Positions 49,571 through 60,610 are shown, numbered from the stretch's first letter. The stretch is DNA of 64,000 nucleotides from Bordetella petrii (GCF_017356245.1 NZ_JAFMZZ010000001.1:2963943-3027942); one strand, 5' to 3'. The notes: generated by a model not told the origin, from the sequence alone. Made by a program: numbers and translations.

Positions 49571-49885
49571 ATGGAAGCAATCAACCCCACGCTGGTCAAC
49601 CTGATCATCTTCGTGCTGGCCATCTACGTGGGCTACCACGTGGTGTGGAACGTCACCCCCGCCCTGCACACGCCGCTGATGGCGGTCACCAATGCCATCT
49701 CGGCCATCATCATCGTCGGCGCCATGCTGGCGGCCGCGCTGACCGAAGGCGGGCTGGCCCGCGGCATGGGCGTGTTCGCGGTGGCGCTGGCCGCCGTCAA
49801 TGTGTTCGGCGGGTTCCTGGTCACGCGCCGCATGCTCGAGATGTTCAAGAAGAAAGACAAGAAGCCCGCGGAGGCCCGCCAATGA
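49571..49885 (+). CDS. pntAB: NAD(P) transhydrogenase alpha subunit, membrane part
   Basis: 104 residues with three membrane helices ([59 protein letters not shown]) and a Lys-rich C-terminus. This is the dII segment that is the C-terminal third of PntA in E. coli. Three bases after pntAA; its stop overlaps the pntB start by ATGA. Confidence 0.95.
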   Translation: MEAINPTLVNLIIFVLAIYVGYHVVWNVTPALHTPLMAVTNAISAIIIVGAMLAAALTEGGLARGMGVFAVALAAVNVFGGFLVTRRMLEMFKKKDKKPAEARQ

Positions 49886-51321
49886 TCTCGCTGAACCTGG
49901 TGACCCTGCTGTACCTGGTGGCCTCGGTCTGCTTCATCCAGGCCCTCAAGGGGCTGTCGCACCCCACCACCTCGCGGCTGGGCAATGCGTTCGGCATGGC
50001 GGGCATGGCCATCGCCGTGCTGACCACCGCCGCGCTCATCGTGCAGCTGGCGCGCGCCGGCCATGCCGGTATCGGACTGGGCTGGGTAGTGCTGGGCCTG
50101 CTGGTGGGCGGCTCGATCGGCACCCTGATGGCCAAGCGCGTCGAGATGACCAAGATGCCCGAGCTGGTGGCGTTCATGCACAGCATGATCGGCCTGGCGG
50201 CCGTGGCCATCGCCGTGGCGGTGGTGGCCGAGCCGCACGCCTTCGGCATCGCGGCGCCGGGCTCGCCGCTGCCGGTGGGCAACCGCCTTGAGCTGTTCAT
50301 CGGCACCTTCGTGGGCGCCATTACGTTCTCGGGTTCGGTCATCGCCTTCGGCAAACTGTCGGGCAAGTACAAGTTCCGCCTGTTCCAGGGCGCGCCGGTG
50401 GTGTTCGGCGGCCAGCACATGCTGAACCTGCTGCTGGCCCTGGCGATGCTGGCCTGCGGCTTCTGGTTCATGGCCACCCAGTCCTGGACGCCGTTCATCA
50501 TCATGACGGCCATCGCCTTCGTGCTGGGCGTGCTGATCATCATCCCCATCGGCGGGGCCGACATGCCGGTGGTGGTGTCGATGCTCAACAGCTATTCGGG
50601 CTGGGCGGCGGCGGGCATCGGCTTCTCGCTGAACAATCCCATGCTGATCATCGCCGGTTCGCTGGTGGGCTCGTCGGGCGCGATCCTGTCGTACATCATG
50701 TGCAAGGCGATGAACCGCTCGTTCTTCAACGTGATCCTGGGCGGCTTCGGCGGCCAGGGCGCGGCGGCTGCCGCGGCCGGCGACGGCCAGCAGCGCAGCG
50801 TGAAGTCCGGCAGCGCCGATGACGCGGCGTTCCTGATGACCAACGCCGAGACTGTCACGATCGTGCCCGGCTACGGGCTGGCCGTGGCGCGCGCCCAGCA
50901 CGCCCTGAAAGAACTGGCCGAGAAACTGGGCGAGAAAGGCGTGACGGTGAAATACGCCATCCACCCCGTGGCCGGCCGCATGCCGGGCCACATGAACGTG
51001 CTGCTGGCCGAGGCCGAAGTGCCCTACGACCAGGTGTTCGAAATGGAAGACATCAACGGCGAATTCGGCCAGACCGACGTGGTGCTGGTGCTGGGCGCCA
51101 ACGACGTGGTCAACCCCGCCGCCAAGAACGATCCGTCCTCGCCGATTGCCGGCATGCCCATCCTGGAAGCCTACAAGGCGCGCACCGTGATCGTGAACAA
51201 GCGCTCGATGGCGGCCGGCTATGCCGGCCTGGACAACGAGCTGTTCTACATGGACCGCACCATGATGGTGTTCGGCGACGCCAAGAAAGTGCTGGAAGAC
51301 ATGGTCAAGGCCGTGGAATAG
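49882..51321 (+). CDS. pntB: NAD(P) transhydrogenase beta subunit
   Basis: 479 residues: a membrane part with about nine helices, then the NADP(H)-binding dIII domain ([76 protein letters not shown]). It completes the proton-translocating transhydrogenase. The start overlaps pntAB by four bases, giving translational coupling. Converges with the glc cluster, with a 12-bp hairpin between. Confidence 0.97.
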   Translation: MISLNLVTLLYLVASVCFIQALKGLSHPTTSRLGNAFGMAGMAIAVLTTAALIVQLARAGHAGIGLGWVVLGLLVGGSIGTLMAKRVEMTKMPELVAFMHSMIGLAAVAIAVAVVAEPHAFGIAAPGSPLPVGNRLELFIGTFVGAITFSGSVIAFGKLSGKYKFRLFQGAPVVFGGQHMLNLLLALAMLACGFWFMATQSWTPFIIMTAIAFVLGVLIIIPIGGADMPVVVSMLNSYSGWAAAGIGFSLNNPMLIIAGSLVGSSGAILSYIMCKAMNRSFFNVILGGFGGQGAAAAAAGDGQQRSVKSGSADDAAFLMTNAETVTIVPGYGLAVARAQHALKELAEKLGEKGVTVKYAIHPVAGRMPGHMNVLLAEAEVPYDQVFEMEDINGEFGQTDVVLVLGANDVVNPAAKNDPSSPIAGMPILEAYKARTVIVNKRSMAAGYAGLDNELFYMDRTMMVFGDAKKVLEDMVKAVE

Positions 51322-51345
51322 GCCGCCCGCGGTACTTCAATACCC

Positions 51346-51374
51346 GCCGATGCCCGGCGTCCCCGGGCATCGGC
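51346..51374. terminator. Hairpin between convergent pntB and glcF
   Basis: A perfect 12-bp stem GCCGATGCCCGG/CCGGGCATCGGC with a 5-base loop. It touches the last base of the glcF stop codon and has no T run, so it is a weak terminator at best. Confidence 0.5.
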
Positions 51375-52597
51375 TAGCCCTTCAACCGTTCGTCGACCAC
51401 CTCGATCCAGTGCCGCACCGGCGTATCGGTGCCGCTTTGCAGGTGCGACACGCAGCCGATGTTCGACGAGATGATCACCGGCGGCGCGTACGGCGCCATC
51501 GCCGCCAGCTTGCGGTCGCGCAGCTCCAGCGCCATGGCCGGGTTCAGCACCGAATAGGCGCCGGCCGACCCGCAGCACAAATGCGCATCGGCAAACGGCT
51601 GCAGCTCGAATCCCAGCTCGGCCAGCAGGCGCTCGCTCAAGGGGCGCAAGCCCTGCCAGTGCTGCAGCGTGCACGGCGGATGAAACGCCGCCCGCCCGCC
51701 CGGCGCCAGCCGCTCGCGCAAGGCCTGCGCATGCGGCGCGACGATCTCGGCCACGTCCTTCACCAGCGCCACAATGCGTTCGGCGCGCTCGGCATAACGC
51801 GCGTCGCCGCGCAGGTGATGGGCATATTCCTTCACCATGGCGCCGCAGCCCGAGGCGTTCATGACGATGGCCTCGATCTCGCCCCGCTCGACCGCCGGCC
51901 ACCACGCGTCGATGTTGGCGCGCATCTGGTCCAGCGCATCGGCCTGCGCATCCAGGTGGAAATTCACGGCGCCGCAGCACCCCGCCCCCGGCGCCAGGCG
52001 CGCGCCGATGCCCACGGCGTCCAGCACCCGGATGGTGGCCGCGTCGATGGTCGGCATCATGGATGGCTGCACGCAGCCGGCCAGCATCAGCACCTGGCGC
52101 GCATGGCGCCCGGCATCAGGCAGCAGGCCGGGGCTGCGCCAGACCGGCACCTTGCGCTTCAGCGACTGCGGCAGCAGCCCGCGCAGCATCTGCCCGGCGC
52201 GCATGGCGGGCGCGAACAGCGCCGAATTCAGGCCTTTGCGCAGCAGCGCGCGGCGCAGGCGGTCGCGCCACGGGCGCTGCACTTTCTGGTCGACCAGCTT
52301 GCGGCCGATGTCGACCAGGTGGCCGTACTGCACCCCCGACGGGCACGTGGTTTCACAATTGCGGCAGGTCAGGCAGCGGTCCAGGTGCTGCTGCGTGGCC
52401 AGCGTGGGCTCGGCCCCTTCCAGCACCTGCTTGATCAGGTAAATGCGCCCGCGCGGGCTGTCGAGTTCGTCGCCCAGCACCTGGTAGGTGGGACAGGTGG
52501 CGGTGCAGAACCCGCAGTGCACGCAGCGGCGCAGGATGGCATCGGCCTCGCGGCCGTCGTCCGTATCGCGCGCCCAGGAAGCGAGATTGGTCTGCAT
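51374..52597 (-). CDS. glcF: Glycolate oxidase iron-sulfur subunit
   Basis: 407 residues. Two 4Fe-4S ferredoxin motifs near the N-terminus: C25-x2-C-x2-C-x3-C (RCVHCGFCTATCP) and C75-x2-C-x2-C-x3-C (RCLTCRNCETTCP). Two CCG domains follow (GCVQPSMMPTIDAATIRVL...GAGCCGAVNFH and HPPCTLQHWQGL...CCGSAGAYS). It carries electrons from the FAD subunit GlcD to the respiratory chain. Last gene of the minus-strand set glcD-glcE-glcF with 6- and 12-base gaps. Confidence 0.95.
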   Translation of the reverse strand: MQTNLASWARDTDDGREADAILRRCVHCGFCTATCPTYQVLGDELDSPRGRIYLIKQVLEGAEPTLATQQHLDRCLTCRNCETTCPSGVQYGHLVDIGRKLVDQKVQRPWRDRLRRALLRKGLNSALFAPAMRAGQMLRGLLPQSLKRKVPVWRSPGLLPDAGRHARQVLMLAGCVQPSMMPTIDAATIRVLDAVGIGARLAPGAGCCGAVNFHLDAQADALDQMRANIDAWWPAVERGEIEAIVMNASGCGAMVKEYAHHLRGDARYAERAERIVALVKDVAEIVAPHAQALRERLAPGGRAAFHPPCTLQHWQGLRPLSERLLAELGFELQPFADAHLCCGSAGAYSVLNPAMALELRDRKLAAMAPYAPPVIISSNIGCVSHLQSGTDTPVRHWIEVVDERLKG

Positions 52598-52603
52598 GCT
52601 GCG

Positions 52604-53713
52604 TTATAGCTCCAACACAAGGCGGCCCGGGTTGAACAGCCCGGCCGGATCCAGCTCTTGTTTCAGGCGCCGGGTGATCGCCGCCACCCCGGCGGACAAC
52701 GGATGGAATACGCCATCGGCGGGAATGGCCGCGCCGGAGGGCCGGAACAGGGTGGCATGGCCGCCCAGGCGCTGCGCCAGTTCGCGCATGGCCTGGGCAT
52801 CGGCGGCGCCGCTTGCCCAGCGCTGGCCGCCGCCCCACTCCAGCAGCGTCGGCAGGCCGATGTCCTGCGCCGGCACGGTGGGCGGCAGGGCCAGGCGCCA
52901 CAGAGGCTGGCCGCGCCCGAAAAACGGATGGGTTTGCTCGCGCAGCGATGTCCACCACTGCGCGGCCTGCGCCGCGTCCAGGGTATCGCCGCCGATGCGG
53001 GCCGCCGCGCTGCGCACCGCGGGCGGCGCGCCCGACAGCCGAACCGTGACAAAACCGCCGGCGCCCTCGTCGGCAGGGCTCCAGCAAGTGGCCGACACGG
53101 CCAGCGGCTGGCCGCGCCACTCGGTGAAACAGGCCAGGGCTTGCGGCTGGGTGGCCTCGAACCGCAAAGTGCGCTCTTCGAAAGGCCGCGGCGCGACCTT
53201 CAGCGAGACTTCGAGAATGGCGCCGAAAATGCCGTGCGAGCCCGCCAGCAGGCGCGATACGTCATAGCCCGCCACGTTCTTCATGACCTCGCCGCCGAAC
53301 GACAGGATGCGGCCCTGCGAATCGAGCAGGCGCGCGCCCAGCACGAAGTCGCGCACGCCGCCGGCCGCCATGCGACGCGGCCCCGCCAGGCCCGCCGCCA
53401 CGCAGCCGCCCACGGTGGCCGACGCGCCGAAATGCGGCGGCTCGAATGCCAGCATCTGGCCGTGCTCGGCCAGCGCCGCCTCCAGCGTGGCCAGCGGCGT
53501 GCCGGCGCGCGCGGTCACCACCAGCTCGGACGGCTGGTAGCTGACGATGCCGCTGTAAGCGGTCATGTCGAGCAGGCAGTGGCCATCTTGCGGCGTAAGC
53601 GGCCGGTAATTGCCATAAAAAGATTTGCTGCCGCCTCCCATGACGAACAGCGGCTTGTGGCCGGCGCGCGCCGTCATGACCTGGTCGCACAGCTCCGACA
53701 GGACGAATTCCAT
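52604..53713 (-). CDS. glcE: Glycolate oxidase FAD-binding subunit GlcE
   Basis: 369 residues with an N-terminal FAD PCMH domain (LFVMGGGSKSFYGN; LAFEPPHFGASATVGGCVAAGLAGPRRMAAGGVRDFVLG; EVMKNVAGYDVSRLLAGSHGIFGAILEVSLKV). It is required with GlcD and GlcF for glycolate oxidation to glyoxylate. Sits between glcD and glcF in a tight operon. Confidence 0.95.
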   Translation of the reverse strand: MEFVLSELCDQVMTARAGHKPLFVMGGGSKSFYGNYRPLTPQDGHCLLDMTAYSGIVSYQPSELVVTARAGTPLATLEAALAEHGQMLAFEPPHFGASATVGGCVAAGLAGPRRMAAGGVRDFVLGARLLDSQGRILSFGGEVMKNVAGYDVSRLLAGSHGIFGAILEVSLKVAPRPFEERTLRFEATQPQALACFTEWRGQPLAVSATCWSPADEGAGGFVTVRLSGAPPAVRSAAARIGGDTLDAAQAAQWWTSLREQTHPFFGRGQPLWRLALPPTVPAQDIGLPTLLEWGGGQRWASGAADAQAMRELAQRLGGHATLFRPSGAAIPADGVFHPLSAGVAAITRRLKQELDPAGLFNPGRLVLEL

Positions 53714-53725
53714 GTCGCGCCCGCC

Positions 53726-55225
53726 CTAAAAGCGAGCCAGGTCGGGAAAACTCATCTCTCCGGCATGCACGTGCATCTTGCCGTATTCGGCGCAGCGCGC
53801 CAGGGTGGGAATCACCTTTTCGGGATTCAACAGGCCCGGCGGATCGAACGCCCGCTTCACGGCCAGGAACGCGTCCAGCTCATCGCGCGAAAATTGCACA
53901 CACATTTGATTTATCTTCTCCATACCCACCCCGTGCTCACCAGTCAGGGTGCCTCCGACCTGCACGCACAGCTCGAGAATGGCTGCGCCGAATTTTTCCG
54001 CCCGCTCGACTTCATCGGGCTTGTTTGAGTCGAACAGAATCAGCGGATGCAGATTGCCGTCGCCCGCGTGGAACACGTTGGCGCAGCGCAGCCCGAACTC
54101 GTCTTCCATCTGCTCGATGGCTCCCAGCACGCGCGCCAGGTGGCGGCGCGGGATGGTGCCGTCCATGCAGTAGTAATCGGGCGACACGCGCCCCGCGGCC
54201 GGAAAGGCGTTCTTGCGCCCGGCCCAGAACCGAAGCCGTTCGGCCTCGTCGCGCGAGACCTGCAGGCGCGTGGCGCCGGCCTTGCGGAACACCGCCTCCA
54301 TGTGCTGGATCTCGTGCGCCACCTCTTCGGCCGTGCCGTCGGATTCGCACAGCAGGATGGCCTGCGCCGAGACGTCGTAGCCCGCGTTCACGAAAGGCTC
54401 GACCATCTGCACCGCCTGGCGGTCCATCATTTCGAGCCCGGCCGGGATGATGCCCGCCGCGATGATATCGGTGACCGCCTGGCCCGCCGCTTCCGCGCTG
54501 GAAAAACTGGCCATGACCACTTGCGCGCAGGCCGGCCGCGGGATGAGCTTGACCGTGATCTCGGTGACCACGCCCAGCATGCCCTCGGAGCCGATGAACA
54601 GCGACAGCAAGTCGAGCCCCGGCGCGTCCGGCGCCTCGGACCCCAGCTCGACCACATCGCCGTCGATGGTGACCACGCGCACGCGCAGCACGTTGTGGAC
54701 GGTCAGTCCGTACTTCAGGCAATGCACGCCGCCCGAGTTCTCGGCCACGTTGCCGCCGATGGAGCAGGCGATCTGGCTGGACGGGTCGGGCGCGTAGTAC
54801 AAGCCGTAAGGCGCGGCTGCCTCGGAAATCGCCAGGTTGCGCACGCCGGGCTCGACCACCGCCGTGCCGCTGGCCGGGTCGATGCGCCGGATGCGGTTGA
54901 ACTTGGCCAGCCCCATCAGCACGCCCTGCGCATGCGGCATGGCGCCGCCGGACAGGCCGGTGCCGGCGCCACGCGCCACCAGCGGCACATTCAGGCGCTT
55001 GCACAGGCGCATCACGGCCACGACCTGCTCTTCGGTTTCGGGCAGGGCCACTACCGGCGGCAGCGCGCGGTACAGCGACAGGCCATCGCACTCGTATGGA
55101 CGGGTATCTTCTTCGCGGTGCAGCACGCAGTGCGCGGGCAGCACGCCATGCAGTGCGTCGATGACCTGGGTCGCGGAAAACGGCTGCTGAGCGTGACTGA
55201 GGTTCGGTTCGACCAGTGAATTCAT
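53726..55225 (-). CDS. glcD: Glycolate oxidase subunit GlcD (FAD-linked)
   Basis: 499 residues, the length of E. coli GlcD. FAD PCMH domain (LVARGAGTGLSGGAMPHAQGVL; IACSIGGNVAENSGGVHCLKYG; IGSEGMLGVVTEITVKL) and C-terminal FAD-linked oxidase domain with NVFHAGDGNLHPLILFD and GTLTGEHGVGMEKINQM. Oxidises glycolate or D-lactate. Read with glcE and glcF downstream; a homologous oxidase gene lies immediately upstream. Confidence 0.95.
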   Translation of the reverse strand: MNSLVEPNLSHAQQPFSATQVIDALHGVLPAHCVLHREEDTRPYECDGLSLYRALPPVVALPETEEQVVAVMRLCKRLNVPLVARGAGTGLSGGAMPHAQGVLMGLAKFNRIRRIDPASGTAVVEPGVRNLAISEAAAPYGLYYAPDPSSQIACSIGGNVAENSGGVHCLKYGLTVHNVLRVRVVTIDGDVVELGSEAPDAPGLDLLSLFIGSEGMLGVVTEITVKLIPRPACAQVVMASFSSAEAAGQAVTDIIAAGIIPAGLEMMDRQAVQMVEPFVNAGYDVSAQAILLCESDGTAEEVAHEIQHMEAVFRKAGATRLQVSRDEAERLRFWAGRKNAFPAAGRVSPDYYCMDGTIPRRHLARVLGAIEQMEDEFGLRCANVFHAGDGNLHPLILFDSNKPDEVERAEKFGAAILELCVQVGGTLTGEHGVGMEKINQMCVQFSRDELDAFLAVKRAFDPPGLLNPEKVIPTLARCAEYGKMHVHAGEMSFPDLARF

Positions 55226-55314
55226 GAGCGCAACAATAGCGCGTGGCTATCATTCCCGGCAGAGCGGATTTACCCGCACCCGCCGGCCTTGCCAGCCCTG
55301 CTGGCAGCGTGGTC

Positions 55315-56724
55315 TTACCAGCTGATGATCTTGCCGGGATTGAGGATGTTGTTGGGGTCGAACGCGTGCTTCAGGCTACGCATGAGCGCCAGCGCGTCTT
55401 CCCCGTGCTCGTCGGCCATGAACTGCATCTTGTGCAGGCCCACGCCGTGCTCGCCCGTGCAGGTGCCGTCGGCTGCGATGGCGCGTCGCACCAAATTGTG
55501 ATTAATAGTTTCAGACTCTTGCCACTCGGCCTGGTTGTCGGCATCCAGCAACATCAGCACATGGAAGTTGCCGTCGCCCACGTGGCCCACGATGGTGTAC
55601 GGGAAGCTGGCGCGGTCGAGCTCGTCGACCGTTTCGCGCACGCAATCGGCCAGGCGGGAAATGGGCACGCAGACATCGGTGGTGCTGGCGCGGCAGCCGG
55701 GCCGCAATTGCAGGCCGGCAAAGTAGGCGTTGTGGCGCGCCGTCCAGAGACGGCTGCGGTCTTCGGGGCGCTCGGCCCATTCGAAATCCATGCCGCCGTG
55801 CTCGGCGGTGATGCCTTGCACGATCTCGGCCTGCTCTTGCACGCCGGCCGGGCTGCCGTGGAATTCGAACACCAGCATCGGGGTTTCGCGCAGCGTCAGC
55901 TTGCTGTGCAGGTTCACGGCCCGCACCGCGGCCGCATCCATGAATTCGACCCGCGCCACCGGCACGCCCATCTGGATGATCTCGATGACGCTTTGCACCG
56001 CGTCGTCCAGCGTGGGGAAATTGCACACCGCGGCCGACACGGCCTCGGGCTGCGGATACAAGCGCACGGTGACTTCGGTGATGATGCCCAGCGTGCCCTC
56101 GCTGCCCACGAAGATGCGGGTCAGGTCGTAGCCGGCCGAAGACTTGCGGGCCCGGCCCGCCGTGCGCACGATGCGGCCATCGGCCGTGACCACCGTCAGC
56201 GACATCACGTTTTCGCGCATGGTGCCGTATCGCACCGCGTTGGTGCCCGAGGCGCGCGTGGCGGCCATGCCGCCCAGGCTGGCGTCGGCGCCGGGATCGA
56301 TCGGGAAGAACAGCCCGGTGTCGCGGATTTCTTCGTTGAGCTGCTTGCGGGTGACGCCGGCCTGCACCGTGGCGGTAAGGTCTTCGGCATTGACCGCCAG
56401 CAGGCGGTTCATCTGCGACAGGTCGAGGCTGATGCCGCCCTGGATGGCCAGCAGGTGCCCTTCGAGCGACGAGCCGGCGCCATAGGGAATGAGCGGCACG
56501 CGGTGCTCATTGCACAGGCGCGCCACGGCCGCCACTTCTTCGGTGCTGTGGGCGAACACCACGGCATCGGGCAGCATCGGCGGATACGGGGATTCATCGC
56601 GGCCGTGATGCTCGCGCACGGCCTGCGACACCGACAGGCGGTCGGCAAACTGCGCGCGCAGGGCGTCCAGGCAGGCGGCGGGCACCGGGCGGCGCAAGGA
56701 TTCGGCGGTGGCGGGAGCATTCAT
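55315..56724 (-). CDS. FAD-linked D-lactate dehydrogenase (cytochrome)-like oxidoreductase
   Basis: 469 residues of the same superfamily as GlcD but of the LDHD branch: RVPLIPYGAGSSLEGHLLAIQGG, DASLGGMAATRASGTNAVRYGTM, FVGSEGTLGIITEVTVRLYPQPE, and C-terminal GHVGDGNFHVLMLLD with CTGEHGVGLHKMQFM. Probably oxidises D-lactate or another D-2-hydroxy acid to the keto acid, passing electrons to cytochrome or quinone. It is 89 bases upstream of glcD on the same strand. The exact substrate is uncertain. Confidence 0.9.
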   Translation of the reverse strand: MNAPATAESLRRPVPAACLDALRAQFADRLSVSQAVREHHGRDESPYPPMLPDAVVFAHSTEEVAAVARLCNEHRVPLIPYGAGSSLEGHLLAIQGGISLDLSQMNRLLAVNAEDLTATVQAGVTRKQLNEEIRDTGLFFPIDPGADASLGGMAATRASGTNAVRYGTMRENVMSLTVVTADGRIVRTAGRARKSSAGYDLTRIFVGSEGTLGIITEVTVRLYPQPEAVSAAVCNFPTLDDAVQSVIEIIQMGVPVARVEFMDAAAVRAVNLHSKLTLRETPMLVFEFHGSPAGVQEQAEIVQGITAEHGGMDFEWAERPEDRSRLWTARHNAYFAGLQLRPGCRASTTDVCVPISRLADCVRETVDELDRASFPYTIVGHVGDGNFHVLMLLDADNQAEWQESETINHNLVRRAIAADGTCTGEHGVGLHKMQFMADEHGEDALALMRSLKHAFDPNNILNPGKIISW

Positions 56725-56831
56725 GGCGTAGTCGCGGTCGAAGAACGGGAATCTTTCATTCTACGCCGGGCGCGGCCCGAACTCCGCGCCCCGCGCATGA
56801 TGGAACATGAGGTCCGCCCGGCCGCGCCGCC

Positions 56832-57905
56832 CTACTTGCCCGCCGTCGCGGCCGCGCGGCGGCGTTCTTTCACGGCCCGCGCCAGGCGCTCGAGCACCTG
56901 CACCGAGGCGTCCCAGTCGATGCACCCGTCGGTGATGCTCTGCCCGTACACCAGCGGCTCGCCCGGCACCATGTCCTGGCGCCCGCCCAGCAAATGGCTT
57001 TCGACCATGACGCCCACGATGCGCGTGTCGCCGCCTTCGATCTGGCGCGCCACGTCGTCGATCACCAGGGGCTGGTTCTCGGGCTTTTTACTGCTGTTGG
57101 CGTGGCTGGCGTCGATCATCAGGCGCTGCGCCAGGCCCGACTTGGCCATGTCCTGGCACGCCACCGACACGCTGGCCGCGTCGTAATTGGGCGCCTTGCC
57201 GCCGCGCAGGATCACGTGGCAGTCTTCATTGCCGGCCGTGGACACGATGGCGGAATGCCCGCCTTTGGTTACCGACAGGAAATGGTGCGGCTGCGAAGCC
57301 GCCTTGATGGCGTCGACGGCGATCTTGACGTTGCCGTCGGTGCCGTTCTTGAAGCCCACCGGACACGACAGCCCGGAAGCCAGCTCGCGGTGAACCTGGC
57401 TTTCGGTCGTGCGCGCCCCGATGGCGCCCCAGGACACCAGGTCGGCAATGTATTGCGGGGTGATCATGTCCAGGAACTCGCAGCCGGCGGGCAGGCCCTG
57501 GCTGTTGATGTCCAGCAGCAGCTCGCGCGCCACGCGGATGCCGCGATTGATGTCGAAGCTGCCGTCCAGGCCCGGATCGTTGATCAGCCCTTTCCAGCCC
57601 ACCGTGGTGCGCGGCTTCTCGAAGTACACCCGCATCACCACTTCCAGCTCGCCCTGCAGGCGGTCGCGCACCGGCTTGAGGCGGCCGGCATACTCCAGCG
57701 CGGCGCGGGTGTCGTGGATGGAGCACGGACCGATGACCACGATCAGGCGGTCATCCATGCCGTGCAGGATGCGGTGCATGCCCTGGCGCGCGGCGAAGAC
57801 GGTTTCGGACGCCTGCTGCGTGCAGGGGAATTCGCGCATGACATGCGACGGCGGGTTCAGCTCTTTGATTTCGCGGATGCGAAGATCGTCGGTATTGTGC
57901 GACAC
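56832..57905 (-). CDS. aroG: 3-deoxy-7-phosphoheptulonate (DAHP) synthase, class I
   Basis: 357 residues of the AroG/F/H type: IVVIGPCSIHDTRAALEYA, MRVYFEKPRTTVGWKGLINDP, FLDMITPQYIADLVSWGAIGARTTESQ, GFKNGTDGN and IDASHANSSKKPENQ. It makes DAHP from erythrose 4-phosphate and phosphoenolpyruvate, the entry to aromatic amino acid synthesis. The GTG start is chosen because AGGAG stands at the right distance in front. Upstream lies a leader-peptide attenuator with Phe/Tyr codons, so expression should fall when charged tRNA-Phe/Tyr is plentiful. Which isoenzyme (Phe-, Tyr- or Trp-sensitive) it is cannot be told safely. Confidence 0.93.
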   Translation of the reverse strand: MSHNTDDLRIREIKELNPPSHVMREFPCTQQASETVFAARQGMHRILHGMDDRLIVVIGPCSIHDTRAALEYAGRLKPVRDRLQGELEVVMRVYFEKPRTTVGWKGLINDPGLDGSFDINRGIRVARELLLDINSQGLPAGCEFLDMITPQYIADLVSWGAIGARTTESQVHRELASGLSCPVGFKNGTDGNVKIAVDAIKAASQPHHFLSVTKGGHSAIVSTAGNEDCHVILRGGKAPNYDAASVSVACQDMAKSGLAQRLMIDASHANSSKKPENQPLVIDDVARQIEGGDTRIVGVMVESHLLGGRQDMVPGEPLVYGQSITDGCIDWDASVQVLERLARAVKERRRAAATAGK

Positions 57906-57942
57906 GGTGTGCTCCTGGGTTGCCCCGCCAGGCTGACGGCAC

Positions 57943-57974
57943 AAAAAAGCCGCCAGGGGGCTGGCGGCTTTTTT
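57943..57974 (-). terminator. Attenuator terminator in the DAHP synthase leader
   Basis: A perfect 14-bp stem with 4-base loop (AAAAAAGCCGCCAG-CCCC-CTGGCGGCTTTTTT on the minus strand, in two parts) ending in six U. It lies after the leader peptide stop and 37 bases before the GTG start. Its 5' arm contains CCGCCAGC, which can pair instead with GCTGGCGG inside the leader peptide gene (58017-58024), giving an antiterminator. Confidence 0.88.
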
Positions 57975-57993
57975 GAGGGATTTCGTACGGACT

Positions 57994-58077
57994 TCAGATT
58001 GAGCGCGTCCCTTCCTCCGCCAGCGGCTTCAGAAAACCATAAAAATAAAAGTAAAAAGCGGGGGACGCGAATTTCAT
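57994..58077 (-). CDS. Phe/Tyr leader peptide of the DAHP synthase attenuator
   Basis: 27 codons from ATG to TGA. The peptide starts MKFASPAFYFYFYGFLKPL: codons 8-13 alternate Phe and Tyr and a further Phe follows at 15. This is the hallmark of a ribosome-stalling leader, like PheL in enterobacteria. Bases 58062-58069 and 58004-58011 pair perfectly (CGCGTCCC/GGGACGCG), forming the 1:2 hairpin across the peptide gene; the antiterminator segment is at 58017-58024. The gene is too short for routine gene calls. Confidence 0.85.
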   Translation of the reverse strand: MKFASPAFYFYFYGFLKPLAEEGTRSI

Positions 58078-58085
58078 GACGAGAA

Positions 58086-58115
58086 ACTCTAGCACAAAAA
58101 CGGCAAAGCCGCCAA
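58086..58115 (-). promoter_or_regulatory. Possible promoter of the leader-DAHP synthase transcript
   Basis: TTGGCG, 18-base spacer, TAGAGT on the minus strand. If used, transcription would begin two or three bases before the leader peptide ATG, making it almost leaderless; an upstream promoter is also possible. Confidence 0.35.
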
Positions 58116-58153
58116 GGCTGGCCTGCCAAACCGGCAGGCCGGGATGAGCCGGC

Positions 58154-59614
<1,461 letters not shown>

Positions 59615-59627
59615 AAGGTTTCTGTCT

Positions 59628-60446
59628 TTACAGGACTCGGTGGCGCAATGCCGGCAGCGATGCGCGCACTTGCGCCAGGCGCTCAGCCTCTATGGTACCG
59701 CTGACCACGCCCGGCCCTTCGGGCAGCACGTCGACGACCTCGCCCCAGGGGTCGATCAGCATGGAATGGCCCCAGGTGCGCCGGCCGTTCGGGTGGTGCC
59801 CGCCCTGCGCGGCGGCCAGCACGTAACATTGGTTCTCGATGGCGCGCGCCCGCAGCAGCAGCTCCCAGTGCGCCTTGCCAGTGGTATAGGTGAAGGCGGC
59901 CGGCACCAGAATCAAGTCCACCTGCCCCAGGGCCCGGTAAAGCTCGGGAAATCGCAAGTCATAGCAGACCGACAGCCCCACCTTGCCCCACGGCGCGTCG
60001 AAGGCGCGCACGGTATCGCCCGGGCGGATGGCGATGGATTCGTCATAGGCCTCGGCGCCGCGCTGGAAATTGAATAAATGGATTTTGTCGTAGCGCGCCA
60101 CCGGCTGGCCGTCGGGGCCGTAGACGAACGTCGTATTGAATACCCTGCCCGGATCCGGGCAGGCCAGCGGCAGCGTGCCGCCCGCCAGCCAGACGCCATG
60201 CTGTTGCGCCTGGGCCGACAGGAAATCCTGGATCGGCCCCTGGCCGGGCTGCTCTTTTATTTCCAGTTTCTGAAGATCGCCCCGCCCCATAAAACAAAAA
60301 TATTCAGGCAGCGAAATCAGCCGGGCGCCCGCCGCGGCCGCCTGCCCGATTAATTCGCCGGCCTGGCGCAGATTATCCTGCACGTCGGGCGTGGAGACCA
60401 TCTGGATGGCGGCCACTGCCGTTGAATTCGACCCGGAAACACCCAT
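59628..60446 (-). CDS. Carbon-nitrogen hydrolase (Nit1/omega-amidase-like)
   Basis: 272 residues of the nitrilase superfamily with the Glu-Lys-Cys triad: E48 ([10 protein letters not shown]), K121 (RYDKIHLF) and C161 ([15 protein letters not shown]). The last block and [34 protein letters not shown] resemble the Nit1/NitFhit branch, which hydrolyses deaminated glutathione. Upstream of tldD on the same strand, a frequent order in betaproteobacteria as far as I recall. Confidence 0.92.
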   Translation of the reverse strand: MGVSGSNSTAVAAIQMVSTPDVQDNLRQAGELIGQAAAAGARLISLPEYFCFMGRGDLQKLEIKEQPGQGPIQDFLSAQAQQHGVWLAGGTLPLACPDPGRVFNTTFVYGPDGQPVARYDKIHLFNFQRGAEAYDESIAIRPGDTVRAFDAPWGKVGLSVCYDLRFPELYRALGQVDLILVPAAFTYTTGKAHWELLLRARAIENQCYVLAAAQGGHHPNGRRTWGHSMLIDPWGEVVDVLPEGPGVVSGTIEAERLAQVRASLPALRHRVL

Positions 60447-60610
60447 TTTTCAGCCCTCTGGAAATGACAAAGACGACGCACAATAATGAATCGGCGGGAT
60501 ATTTTATGTATTATGCGAAGAATGGCCGGTGAATATGGCCATTATTACCTGCTCTGCACCGCTCTTAATTACCGGCACCAGACCGAACCTATTATCTTCC
60601 AGGACTCACC

